Made by a program: the position numbers and the translations under genes. A stretch of 11,119 bases of DNA. It comes from Zetaproteobacteria bacterium. GTDB lineage: Bacteria; Pseudomonadota; Zetaproteobacteria; Mariprofundales; Mariprofundaceae. Shown in pieces: positions 1-6,785 of the stretch; position 1 is the stretch's first letter, and the number at the start of each line of letters is the position of its first letter. The notes beneath the pieces were generated by a model. The model saw nothing but the letters and a program-made list of their open reading frames with translations, was not told the origin of the DNA and did not search any database. The DNA is taken from assembly GCA_021545665.1 (NCBI GenBank), contig JAJRTX010000261.1, forward strand, positions 1-11,119. Direction: 5' to 3'.

Positions 1-100
1 ACTGACTTAAGCTCGATATATCAGATTCCGTCTTCATATGTTTGGCCAGCTCACTGGCCAACGCAACTAACTTTGGATCATGCCTTCCTTTCTTCTTCAT
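1..100 (-). CDS. IS256 family (mutator-type) transposase, N-terminal fragment cut by the window edge
   Basis: Only the first 33 codons are visible. The reading runs MKKKGRHDPKLVALASELAK and continues into HMKTESDISSLSQ. The pattern of a short basic start, a helix ending in ELAK, then K-T-E-x-D-(I/L)-S-x-L-S is what I know from the N-termini of IS256-family transposases, which insert DNA using a DDE catalytic domain further downstream. None of the catalytic residues are in view. The start is ATG at 98-100, preceded by AGGAG at 106-110 with good spacing. Alternative: another short helical protein that resembles the transposase start by chance. This is less likely because an IS-like end lies directly upstream. 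Confidence 0.65.
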   Translation of the reverse strand, partial: MKKKGRHDPKLVALASELAKHMKTESDISSLSQ

Positions 101-160
101 AAATACTCCTGTCAGCATTATAGCTGTTTGAAATATTTACAGAGTTGAATTTACAGTCTC
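1..160 (-). mobile_element. IS256-like insertion sequence, one end only
   Basis: The window starts inside an insertion sequence. Read on the minus strand, the outer end at about 160 begins GAGACTGTAAATTCAACTC. This resembles the terminal inverted repeats of IS256-family elements, which often begin GAGACTGT. A transposase start codon follows about 60 bases inside, as expected for an element with a short leader. The other end, the rest of the transposase and any target-site duplication are outside the window, so activity cannot be judged. The assignment rests on the start of the encoded protein and the terminal sequence together. Confidence 0.6.
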
Positions 161-216
161 AATGATATTTAGAATTTCATTTGGAACATGGCCCAGGCTC
201 AGTTAGAGCCCAATGT

Positions 217-237
217 AAAAGAGACCACTACCCTTTT
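217..237 (-). repeat. REP-like hairpin, 3' side of the RAYT remnant
   Basis: On the minus strand, AAAAGGG pairs with CTCTTTT (one G-U pair) around the loop TAGTGGT. It matches the hairpin at 946-966 in inverted orientation. The TAG stop that closes the RAYT remnant (228-230) lies inside its loop. Confidence 0.6.
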
Positions 238-926
238 TCTGCCATATCACCCCGTTTTGGTCTGCCCTGAGGCCTATTCTCCACAAGCCGCCCTGTTTTT
301 CCGGCCCAATACTTGAACAAACTCATCTAAACCGCATGGCAGACCTTTTTCAACGTGTTTGCGAAGCGCGTCCAATCTGCCTGCTTATTTCTCAACCGAT
401 AGCCATGCCGACCAGTCTTCTATTAAGGCAAGCATCACTTGCCATTCAGCTTTGTTGCTCAGCATCTTGTCGCTTGCAGCAACAAGTGCGCCGCTGCACT
501 CGACCAACGGTAATCTTCCACCTTTGCCACCAGGCCCATCTGAATTGGATTTCACTCAACATAGTGAATTGCCGATCATAGATATTTATCATCCAGTGGC
601 GAAAAAAAGAAACGTCCTTGCCACAAGTGACGTTTCCAGCCATGCGCCTTATTAATCCGCTGGGCATAGCGCATATGAAGCGGTTTTAAAACTTGCTGAA
701 GCCCCTCCTCATTATCGGGAACTGAACCAGGTGAATATGATCTATTATCAAGCAGTAGGCCAGAATATCTATATCGTGGCGCTGACAATAAGAATGCATC
801 CATTCAAGATAGGCCAGCCTATCCTCTTTACTGAAAAACATCATCTCGCCTGTTGCCTCGCTGCGTAATATGATGGGGGTACGCCTGCAAATACGGTTCT
901 GGGTAAAGGGAGCATGTACCAAACAT
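228..926 (-). pseudogene. REP-associated tyrosine transposase (RAYT, Y1/IS200-like), heavily decayed
   Basis: RAYTs are single-strand HUH transposases that act on REP palindromes. Stitching minus-strand frames together gives most of a RAYT. The start region reads YPHHITQRGNRRDDVF. After a frameshift near 840-850 come SKEDRLAYLEWM and CLIIDHIHLV, which keeps the His-x-His HUH pair. A shift near 735-745 leads to EEGLQQVLKPLHMRYAQRIN and HLWQGRFFFSPLDDKYL. This is followed by a stop, SAIHYVE, another stop and KVEDYRWSSAAAHLL. A further shift gives KAEWQVMLALIEDWSAWLS, then a stop and LRKHVEKGLPCGLDEFVQVL. A last shift gives RPQGRPKRG and a final TAG. At least four frameshifts and three internal stops make it clearly nonfunctional. 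The start at 926 is a guess, because the N-terminus varies in this family. Confidence 0.88.
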
Positions 927-945
927 AGCGCACTCTACATGCATT

Positions 946-966
946 TAAAGGGTAGCGGCCCCTTTA
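946..966 (+). repeat. REP-like hairpin, 5' side of the RAYT remnant
   Basis: Perfect 7-bp stem TAAAGGG / CCCTTTA with loop TAGCGGC, 20 bases upstream of the RAYT start. It is the inverted counterpart of 217-237. The compensated pyrimidine changes between the copies (T/C) fit a repeat family rather than chance. Confidence 0.65.
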
Positions 967-1001
967 TCATTCTTTACCTCTTTTGCCTCAGTGTTCACCA
1001 C

Positions 1002-1029
1002 AAAAAAAGCCAGCCCGAAGGCTGGCTTT
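1002..1029 (-). terminator. Rho-independent terminator of the porin gene
   Basis: A 10-bp stem, AAAGCCAGCC / GGCTGGCTTT, closes on a four-base loop. On the minus strand it is followed by a run of seven T (1002-1008), 20 bases past the porin stop codon. On the plus strand only TTTC follows, so the main direction is minus. Confidence 0.9.
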
Positions 1030-1048
1030 CTTGTGTCTCGATTATTAC

Positions 1049-2389
1049 CTAAAACTTCATCTGGAACATCAACCATGCCCAGTTACTGTCAAGGCCGGTG
1101 TCGCCAGTGACGCCACCGTTGTTTGCTAGGCCAGGATTAAGGTCACCCTTAAAGTAGTGGCTGTAGCCCATTCTTACCTTGGTATTTGCAGCCAGTGCAT
1201 AGGCCAGATCTATATCAATTTCAGAACCCAGATCATCATTAAGCATTCCTGTTGTTGTGTTTGTTTCAGCTGCGATAAATTTATGTGCAGCAGCCTGGAA
1301 CTTGAGTTTCGGTGTTGCTTTGAGAGTTCCTTTGAGCACTAAATCAATCAAGCCATGTCCAGGGTTTTGTAGGAATTTATCGATATGACCGTAGAACTTG
1401 TGGTTCGTGGCATATGGAGTGAAGAAACTCTTTTGAGTCAGCGGGTCGGTGCCGTCATCACCGGACAGGTAATCCGCCCAGAATGCAATTTTGGCGCCCT
1501 CGGCGATATCCAGCTTGGTGCTGATGGCAGCGGTTAACATATATGCAGAGACATCCATAGTCGGGTTTACATCACCAAACTGATAGGCACCATCTACACG
1601 GAAGCGGATGCCACTAATGGTTTTGGCTGCGTACAGACCAACAGTTTGCAGGTTGTCATAGACATTTACAGTTGATCCGACAGTTGTTCCATTGCGTGTG
1701 GGGTTTGCCGCACCATAGTAATACGCTGTGATTCTATCCTTGCCACCCAAGCCAATAGTGCCGCGTGCGCCGAAGAAATGGGATTCACGCCCAAGTGAGC
1801 CAGCAACTAGAGTCTGACTCAGTGTGGGGTGAGTATCCACCGCTCTGGTCTGGGCATAAAAGGCGGTCAAACCCAGTCCGCCGACTTTGGTGTCAGCGCG
1901 CACGGCATCAAAGGTTTGAGCCTGCTGGATCCAGCCGATATTACCGATCAGGCGCGCCTCATCAAAAACCATCTCCTGGCGACCAATTTTCAGGTTTATA
2001 CCCGAGCCCAAAGCATCCTTGACAATAAAATAGGCCTGATGGACATCTAATTGTCCGCTAGTAGAAGTGCCTGTGCGAGTCAGTGATGGAGGAGCACCAG
2101 TGCCCGCTCCGTTGGAACCGAGTTCACCACCCCAGGTGCGCACATCCTGAATCTGGATAAACGCGGATACATTCTCATTCACAGTTGCCTTTACATTGAT
2201 GCGCGTCTGCATGGTAGTATGTGTTTTTGATTTGTTCACAGCCTGTCCCTGTGCGCCTTCATCCACATATTCAACACGTGGACGAATAGAGCCGCCGATA
2301 TCTACTGTTACAGCTTGAGCTACCTGACCAAGCATGAACAACGATGACAAAAGCATAGTACTTTTGATAATGTGATTTCTGATCTTCAT
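1049..2389 (-). CDS. Outer-membrane beta-barrel porin-like protein (alginate-export / DUF1302-like)
   Basis: A 446-residue predicted outer-membrane barrel. Residues 1-26 form a Sec signal peptide ending AQA. The mature part begins VDIGGSIRPRVEYVDE and has alternating hydrophobic and polar strands throughout, for example VSAFIQIQDVRTWGG, INLKIGRQEMVFDEARLIG and FDAVRADTKVGGLGLTAFYAQ. The last residue is Phe (LMFQMKF), the usual barrel-assembly signal. The early GRQEMVFDEARLIG segment resembles the alginate-export-domain porins common in Proteobacteria, where the label says little about substrate. ATG at 2389 has GGGAGA upstream. It is transcribed divergently from nirK, has its own terminator, and has a near-consensus FNR-type box about 150 bases upstream. 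An anion or nitrite uptake role is possible but is inference only. Confidence 0.85.
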   Translation of the reverse strand: MKIRNHIIKSTMLLSSLFMLGQVAQAVTVDIGGSIRPRVEYVDEGAQGQAVNKSKTHTTMQTRINVKATVNENVSAFIQIQDVRTWGGELGSNGAGTGAPPSLTRTGTSTSGQLDVHQAYFIVKDALGSGINLKIGRQEMVFDEARLIGNIGWIQQAQTFDAVRADTKVGGLGLTAFYAQTRAVDTHPTLSQTLVAGSLGRESHFFGARGTIGLGGKDRITAYYYGAANPTRNGTTVGSTVNVYDNLQTVGLYAAKTISGIRFRVDGAYQFGDVNPTMDVSAYMLTAAISTKLDIAEGAKIAFWADYLSGDDGTDPLTQKSFFTPYATNHKFYGHIDKFLQNPGHGLIDLVLKGTLKATPKLKFQAAAHKFIAAETNTTTGMLNDDLGSEIDIDLAYALAANTKVRMGYSHYFKGDLNPGLANNGGVTGDTGLDSNWAWLMFQMKF

Positions 2390-2489
2390 CTAAAGGTTCT
2401 CCCTAAATTGTTTAATTAAAAACTTATTTGTATTTGTATATTACATATGCCCCAAATATGACGCAGGGCATGTTTAAACTGTGATGCAC

Positions 2490-2509
2490 CGCACAAATCA
2501 AGGTGTGCG
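2490..2509. repeat. Short inverted repeat upstream of the porin
   Basis: CGCACA and TGTGCG flank an 8-base spacer, about 100 bases upstream of the porin start. It could be an operator or a hairpin in the leader. Nothing in the sequence tells which. Confidence 0.35.
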
Positions 2510-2537
2510 AAATGTGCCGCTTTACAAAACCCCCTCC

Positions 2538-2551
2538 TTGATTAAGGTCAA
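2538..2551. promoter_or_regulatory. FNR/DNR-type box upstream of the porin (one mismatch)
   Basis: TTGATTAAGGTCAA on the plus strand matches TTGAT-N4-ATCAA except for one G. It lies 149 bases upstream of the porin ATG and is closer to the porin than to nirK. No clear -10 element sits at the ideal distance, so function is less certain than for the perfect boxes. Confidence 0.5.
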
Positions 2552-3171
2552 ATTAATTAAATGCATATAAAATTATGTGTTAAAATGACACATGTGTGAG
2601 ATGATGGCATTGAATTTATAATTCATGAATCGTTATGGGAATCATTCTCCGGGCATGCATTCCTCACGCCCTTCGTCCAAACTACAGTTTGACTTTTTAT
2701 GCGCTGGATTCTTTTTACCCGCCACCCTGTCGCGCACGACTGCATGGATGCAGGAGGTAGGCAATGCATAATCAGTTTGCCAGGTATATTTTTCATGGGT
2801 TCAACAGACTCTTGGGTGTGGATGCAACTTTTTTGCGGATAATAAGGTACTCTGAATTTTATTACGTATGGGGGCCTTCGGGGGATGAGAAGGTTGGAGG
2901 CGTATAACATGAGAACGAACAGGGACGTAATATAATCATATAATGCAGCCCTTAGATTGTGTGGTGCCCGGGTGGTTGAATCGTAAAGTTCAGATCGTTT
3001 TGCGAAGGAAAAACACACACACCCATCTGTCATGCCAATCACTTTGGATGCGTACTCCCTGAAATAACAGGTGCAGCATGAAAACTGATCAGGCCTTCGT
3101 TGTTTAGCATCTGTATGCTTTTCGGCGTAATTGCAGTAGATTAAATTACAGATTAAATAAATTTAACCGAC
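2552..3171. other. Long intergenic stretch between porin and nirK
   Basis: About 620 bases with no convincing full-length gene. It holds a 10-bp palindrome, ACACATGTGT (2588-2597), a second palindrome, ATTCATGAAT (2621-2630), and an inverted repeat, CTGCAT-gg-ATGCAG (around 2739-2753). Two overlapping 47-codon plus-strand frames occur at 2699-2842 and 2764-2907. Two perfect TATAAT hexamers at 2931-2936 and 2939-2944 lack a good -35. A 139-codon minus-strand frame (2623-3042) covers the same bases, so at most one of these frames is likely real. The stretch may be an old insertion or a region encoding an untranslated RNA. Confidence 0.4.
2764..2907 (+). CDS. Possible small protein, 47 residues, unknown
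   Basis: ATG at 2764 is preceded by a near-ideal AGGAGG with six bases of spacing, which is the main argument for translation. The product starts MHNQFARYIFHGFNRLLGV, is rich in aromatic and basic residues, and ends GDEKVGGV. I do not recognise it. No signal peptide, membrane segment or metal motif is evident. A second GGAGG near its 3' end precedes an eight-codon frame (ATG 2909), so ribosome sites recur here. Against it: a competing frame of equal length (2699-2842) and a longer opposite-strand frame use the same DNA. Treat as tentative. Confidence 0.25.
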   Translation: MHNQFARYIFHGFNRLLGVDATFLRIIRYSEFYYVWGPSGDEKVGGV

Positions 3172-3185
3172 TTGATAAGAATCAA
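3172..3185. promoter_or_regulatory. FNR/DNR-type box upstream of nirK
   Basis: TTGATAAGAATCAA is a perfect match to TTGAT-N4-ATCAA. TCTAAA at 3205-3210 could serve as -10, putting the start of transcription near 3217-3220 and the box centre near -40, the usual activating position for FNR-family regulators. Confidence 0.75.
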
Positions 3186-3305
3186 GGAACTGCCTAGTCG
3201 GGCTTCTAAAGTAGCCAACCGGGATGGGAACCCCCCTTCCTGATTTTTTAAAAAAAATAGGCGAGCTTTAAGAAACTTTAGGGCTTTAGGAGGATAAGAA
3301 GAATT

Positions 3306-4379
3306 ATGAAATCAAAACTAATTATGATGAGTGCTGCAGCTGCGCTTGCCCTGATCTCGTTTGGCACCGTTCAGGCGGCGGGATTAAAGCATGTCAAACA
3401 GGTGCTGGTAGCACCGCCAAATCTGCCGGCACATAGCCAAGTTGCAAAAGGCGCGCCGGTAATTATTGATGTAGCATTGCACGTAGTCGAGAAGAACTGG
3501 ACGATTAACGGTGATGGCGACCAGATTTCCGGCTTGACTTATAATGGCACAAACCCTGGCCCAATTATTGTGGGCCATGTGGGCGACTATGTCCAGTTGA
3601 CATTGACCAATCCAAAGGAGAATCTTTTTACGCATAATATTGATCTGCACGCTGCAACAGGCGCGTTGGGTTCAGCAGCTTTGAACCATGTAAAACCGGG
3701 AGAGTCGGTGACGGTCCGTTTCAAACTTATCAAGTCGGGCCTCTTTACATATCATTGCGCGCCCGGCGGCGCTATGATCCCTTTCCATGTTGTTATGGGC
3801 ATGACTGGCGCCATCATGGTTCTGCCTAGAGCCGGTTTGAGCGATGAGCATGGTAAGCCATTGCACTATGACAAGGCCTATTATATCGGTGAGAATGATT
3901 TCTACATCCCGAAGGATGAGAACGGAAACTTCAAGAAGTATGACAATGCCATGGATGCCATGGGTGATACTCAGGAAGTTATGCGTGGTCTGATTCCAAC
4001 ACACATGGGATTTGGCGGCAAGGCATTCGCCTACACCGGCAAGAATGCTCTGACTGCGAAAGTGGGTGACAATGTGTTGATCCTGCACTCGCAGGCGAAC
4101 AACATTTCTTCACCGCACCTGATTGGTGGGCATGCTGACTATGTCTGGAACCACGGCGGTTTTGCTTCGCCACCGGATCTTGATCTGCAGACGTGGACTA
4201 TTCCTGCCGGCGGCGCTGTGGCAGCAATGTACAAGTTCCGTGAACCTGGTTTGTATGTCTATTTGAATCACAACCTGATCAAGGCCATCATGATGGGTGC
4301 TGCCTGCCATTTCAAGGTGAGTGGTAAAGCTGTTGATCCAACCAATATGGTAGTGGTCAAAAAGGCGCACGCAATCTGA
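3306..4379 (+). CDS. nirK: Copper-containing nitrite reductase (NO-forming)
   Basis: Periplasmic trimeric enzyme that reduces nitrite to NO. It has 357 residues, with a signal peptide at 1-24 ending VQA. Two cupredoxin domains follow (about 50-175 and 185-340), the normal length without an extra haem or cupredoxin domain. All expected ligands are present. Type 1 copper: His110, Cys151, His161, Met166. Type 2 copper: His115, His150, His322. The catalytic pair corresponds to Asp113 (in HNIDLHAATG) and His271 (in PHLIGGHADYVW). The loop CAPGGAMIPFH has the ten-residue Cys-to-His spacing and the VLPR ending seen in class I NirK. AGGAGG lies 12 bases before the ATG. It is followed by a strong terminator and then a cytochrome c gene, a likely donor. 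A perfect FNR-type box upstream predicts induction at low oxygen or by NO. Confidence 0.96.
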   Translation: MKSKLIMMSAAAALALISFGTVQAAGLKHVKQVLVAPPNLPAHSQVAKGAPVIIDVALHVVEKNWTINGDGDQISGLTYNGTNPGPIIVGHVGDYVQLTLTNPKENLFTHNIDLHAATGALGSAALNHVKPGESVTVRFKLIKSGLFTYHCAPGGAMIPFHVVMGMTGAIMVLPRAGLSDEHGKPLHYDKAYYIGENDFYIPKDENGNFKKYDNAMDAMGDTQEVMRGLIPTHMGFGGKAFAYTGKNALTAKVGDNVLILHSQANNISSPHLIGGHADYVWNHGGFASPPDLDLQTWTIPAGGAVAAMYKFREPGLYVYLNHNLIKAIMMGAACHFKVSGKAVDPTNMVVVKKAHAI

Positions 4380-4420
4380 TCGTATTGCAATAACTCGTAC
4401 TCAGTGCGAGAGTTAAAGAG

Positions 4421-4452
4421 TAGGGCTCGGTATTGTACCGGGCCCTATTTAT
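4421..4452 (+). terminator. Rho-independent terminator of nirK
   Basis: A 12-bp stem, TAGGGCTCGGTA / TACCGGGCCCTA (one G-U pair), with a TTG loop, followed by TTTATT. It begins 42 bases after the nirK stop. Confidence 0.8.
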
Positions 4453-4652
4453 TGTGGGGCGAGTATCATATAGATTTCGCAGGAGATCAGAAAGTATCAT
4501 TTTGTGATGCCTACGCTTATATTATCGGGGGGGGCGTGGCGACTTTGCGCAACGAACTGAACTGGTTGCAGCAGCACGTGGCTGGGCGATACAAGTCCAT
4601 GTGTAACCCGAATCCGGACTGATTGGTTGTTGATGCGGGGGGGGGGGATACC

Positions 4653-4675
4653 TCCCCTGTAAGGGGGTTTTTTTT
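4653..4675 (+). terminator. Terminator-like hairpin before cytochrome c
   Basis: CCCCT-GTA-AGGGG stem (with a possible extra T-G pair) followed by eight T. It lies 200 bases beyond the nirK terminator and 93 bases before the cytochrome c start. It could back up nirK termination, or attenuate or end a short transcript made in the gap. The adjoining G11 run could pair with the same C-rich arm as an alternative fold. Confidence 0.6.
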
Positions 4676-4719
4676 GCTATTCAATACTTGTAATTTTAGA
4701 TAGCTTCTTGTGCTGTGAG

Positions 4720-4740
4720 CGGGGTTTCATTATGACCCCG
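4720..4740 (+). promoter_or_regulatory. Hairpin in the cytochrome c leader
   Basis: CGGGGT and ACCCCG pair around a 9-base loop, ending 27 bases before the ATG and just upstream of the ribosome site. It has no T tract, so it is more likely an mRNA 5' structure or operator than a terminator. Confidence 0.35.
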
Positions 4741-4767
4741 ATTCATAAATACTAGAGGAGGATTAGA

Positions 4768-5142
4768 ATGAAGAATATACTTATGATCGCAGCAGCAGCT
4801 GCATTTATAATCGGTGGCATGGCGACAACTGCCAGTGCATCGCCACTGAGCAAGTGTAAGGCATGCCATACATTCAAGGATGGCGGCAAGAATAAAACCG
4901 GCCCGAACCTGTTCGGCATTGTTGGCAAAAAGATGGGCGATGTGAAAGGTTTTAAATATGGCGCTTATTTGAAAGCGCAGAATGCTGCTGGCGCAACCTG
5001 GAACCCATGTAACTTGAAAGCCTGGATCGCAGACTCCAAGGGCGTGGCAAAAGCTGCCGGCAGTAAAACCAAGATGCCGAAACAGAGGCTTAAAGGTGCA
5101 AAGGCGGATGCTGCCATTGCTGCTCTGCAAGCATTGAAGTAA
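4768..5142 (+). CDS. Periplasmic class I cytochrome c (c-type monohaem)
   Basis: A 124-residue electron carrier exported by a signal peptide (1-24, ending ASA). One haem site, Cys30-x-x-Cys33-His34 (CKACH), stands at the very start of the mature protein. It is followed by the class I signature GPNLFGIVG and by Met103 (in TKMPKQRL) as the probable sixth ligand. The mature length of about 100 is normal for cytochrome c550/c2-like proteins. An extra Cys81 in WNPCNLKAW is unusual. GAGGAGG precedes the ATG. The position directly after nirK suggests it donates electrons to nitrite reductase. It may also serve the haem-copper enzyme encoded at the right end. It probably has its own transcript, because terminators separate it from nirK. 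Confidence 0.93.
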   Translation: MKNILMIAAAAAFIIGGMATTASASPLSKCKACHTFKDGGKNKTGPNLFGIVGKKMGDVKGFKYGAYLKAQNAAGATWNPCNLKAWIADSKGVAKAAGSKTKMPKQRLKGAKADAAIAALQALK

Positions 5143-5155
5143 TTATTTTAATCGT

Positions 5156-5173
5156 GGGAGGAGTGTGCCTCCC
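5156..5173 (+). repeat. Hairpin after cytochrome c
   Basis: GGGAGG / CCTCCC around AGTGTG, 14 bases past the stop codon. There is no T tract. It may stabilise the mRNA end ahead of the terminator at 5185. Confidence 0.4.
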
Positions 5174-5184
5174 TATGTGCTATT

Positions 5185-5209
5185 AAAGGCCTCCGCAAGG
5201 GGGCCTTTT
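5185..5209. terminator. Terminator between convergent genes
   Basis: AAAGGCCTCC / GGGGGCCTTT with a GCAA loop (one G-U pair), followed by TTTT on the plus strand and TTTAATA on the minus strand. It can stop cytochrome c transcription and probably the opposing 5230-6690 transcript. Confidence 0.85.
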
Positions 5210-5229
5210 CCAATGTTTTCACAAACGGA

Positions 5230-6690
5230 TCAGTTTGTTTTGGCAATGGAGGCTAGTTTGACATTGGGAAGGGTATTTACCAGATGATCCCTGAATGCAT
5301 AGATTTTGTTTAATGATACAGTTGCATAGTTGGCTTTGGAATAAACCAGCGTCATGGGTATATTACGCACCGGAACGGACTTTAACTCGTAGTTGCCTTG
5401 CGCGTCAGTGGTGGTGAAATATCCGGTGAGCCCCTTTATGGTGACAACAATATTGGAGTGCGTCGTTTGACCATTCAGTCGGGCTACGCCTTTGATCGTT
5501 CCTGCGAATTCGAACATAGGTATAGGCGATCTAAAATTGTGCGCGGGTGAAGTCTCGTTGATGCTGAAGGTCTTGGTACTATAGGATTCATGTTGCGCAG
5601 TAATGCAGGTATCATAAGTAAGGTCGATCGAATAGTCGCCGTTGGCAATACCGGTAAGCAGGAAATGACCATTATCGTCCGAAATAGTCATAGCCCCTTC
5701 ATGGGTGAACACAAAGCACCCATAACAGGGTGTTTTTTTATAAATTAGGTCACCATTATTATAAGCCCTTATGGTATACAGCAGGACGTCTCCTGAAATG
5801 GCACCTTTCAATTTACTCAGGATGGTGTTCGGCAGGGTGGTGGTCACTCCTTCCGTGATTACTACCGAGTCTATGCTCAGTTCTTCGAAGTTAGTTTTTC
5901 TGGCCAGCAGCTGGTAAACGCCTGTACGAATCCCCTCGATTTTCACCCTTCCCTTTGCATCAGCTTTGCCGGAGTAATAAAGAGATCGTTTGTCATCTTT
6001 CAATGTGATCCGGAGATCATCATACACTGACGCCCCATCCATGGTGAAGGTGGCATCGAGGCTCCCCACATGAGAAGAAAGCTCGACTTGGCCGATATCC
6101 ACCTTGCCATTGGCAGGAATATCTACCTGTATCATCCGACTCTCAAATCCATGTTTAAATAGCCGTATCGTACGTTTTCCGACCGGGATGCTCCTAAAGG
6201 TAAAGAATCCGTTTAATGACGGGTCGGTTTGCATCAGATTTGCCCCGGTATCCATATCTTCAAAAATAAATCCCACGCGGCTGACGTCGCCCTCCAAGGT
6301 GACTTTACCGGTCACTGTACCGGGTTTTGCTATCAATGTAAGGGTATCAGCACGATTCAATCCATCTGATTTTATGATGAGATCCATACTTTTGGCGGCA
6401 AGGTAATTACTGCCAAAGTTTGCCTCAAGTTGATAGTCTGCGCCCGGGGAGATCCCGGCAAAGGAAAAGGTTCCTCCGGCATCAGTTTTCGTCACCTGTT
6501 TGATACCATTACCGGATAGGGGGACCGTGATTCCGGCATGACTGAACTTATCGGATAATACGGCTGATCCCAACAGCACTGTATCTGGCAAGGCTGCAGA
6601 TTCTCCGGCATTTACCATGGCGGAATACCCGGCACCTATACTAATTGCGATAATAGCAACAATAATTATGGAAAATAGCGATCTCTTCAT
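5230..6690 (-). CDS. Secreted protein with five carboxypeptidase-regulatory-like (Ig-like) repeats
   Basis: A 486-residue exported protein of unknown role. Residues 1-28 are a signal peptide or N-terminal anchor. The rest is five beta-sandwich repeats, each carrying a version of T-D-A-x-G-x-F/Y-x-(F/L)-x-x-(I/V)-x-x-G-x-Y. They lie at about 68-87, 155-177, 243-262, 337-358 and 428-449. This pattern is typical of CarboxypepD_reg-like domains, used as structural or binding modules. The fourth repeat has Cys322-x-x-Cys325 and Cys362, a possible disulfide or metal site. No peptidase catalytic motif is seen. GGAGG precedes ATG 6690. It lies 95 bases downstream of the SCO gene on the same strand and probably shares its FNR-type promoter. 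A role as scaffold or chaperone for a periplasmic copper enzyme is inference. Confidence 0.75.
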   Translation of the reverse strand: MKRSLFSIIIVAIIAISIGAGYSAMVNAGESAALPDTVLLGSAVLSDKFSHAGITVPLSGNGIKQVTKTDAGGTFSFAGISPGADYQLEANFGSNYLAAKSMDLIIKSDGLNRADTLTLIAKPGTVTGKVTLEGDVSRVGFIFEDMDTGANLMQTDPSLNGFFTFRSIPVGKRTIRLFKHGFESRMIQVDIPANGKVDIGQVELSSHVGSLDATFTMDGASVYDDLRITLKDDKRSLYYSGKADAKGRVKIEGIRTGVYQLLARKTNFEELSIDSVVITEGVTTTLPNTILSKLKGAISGDVLLYTIRAYNNGDLIYKKTPCYGCFVFTHEGAMTISDDNGHFLLTGIANGDYSIDLTYDTCITAQHESYSTKTFSINETSPAHNFRSPIPMFEFAGTIKGVARLNGQTTHSNIVVTIKGLTGYFTTTDAQGNYELKSVPVRNIPMTLVYSKANYATVSLNKIYAFRDHLVNTLPNVKLASIAKTN

Positions 6691-6785
6691 TTTTCCTCCA
6701 ATGTTCTTTAGTTTAAAATAAGCTCTGTATTCGAGCGCCCAAAGGCTGAATCAGGCAGCTCCAGATGAAAGTAAAAATACGGACA

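Larger units (their letters stand above)
216..966. mobile_element. RAYT gene remnant bracketed by inverted REP hairpins
   Basis: The decayed RAYT gene is framed by two related hairpins in opposite orientation: 217-237 (minus orientation) and 946-966 (plus orientation). Both read AAAGGGTAG, then (T/C)GG(T/C)C(T/C)C, then TTT. RAYT transposases are known to mobilise REP palindromes that carry a GTAG-type tetranucleotide, and these genes are typically bracketed by such repeats. The whole unit is about 750 bases and is probably immobile because the gene is broken. Confidence 0.65.
4453..4767 (+). other. Leader region between nirK and cytochrome c
   Basis: About 315 bases without a convincing gene. 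It contains runs of 8 G (4527-4534) and 11 G (4637-4647), a second terminator-like hairpin (4653-4675), and a hairpin (4720-4740) near the cytochrome c start. An open frame crossing 4404-4622 begins with GTG inside the nirK terminator and has no ribosome site, so I do not call it a gene. Confidence 0.5.

Noticed and set aside
336..667. Plus- and minus-strand frames of 73-98 codons at the left side
   Set aside because: They are fragments or antisense readings of the decayed RAYT gene.
1765..2050. Plus-strand frames of 73-85 codons within the porin region
   Set aside because: They are antisense to the barrel gene, whose signal peptide, strand pattern and terminal Phe are convincing.
2623..3042. 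139-codon minus-strand open frame between porin and nirK
   Set aside because: No convincing ribosome site, cysteine- and arginine-scattered composition without domain pattern, and competing plus-strand frames. It looks like non-coding sequence read in frame.
3384..4370. Several minus-strand open frames inside nirK (86-138 codons)
   Set aside because: They are antisense to a gene with a full set of copper ligands. Long antisense frames are a by-product of its codon use.
4404..4622. 72-codon plus frame after nirK
   Set aside because: It starts with GTG inside the nirK terminator, lacks a ribosome site and crosses a G8 tract. No family pattern was recognised.
4696..5130. 144-codon minus frame over cytochrome c
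   Set aside because: It is antisense to a clear haem protein with signal peptide, CKACH and Met ligand.
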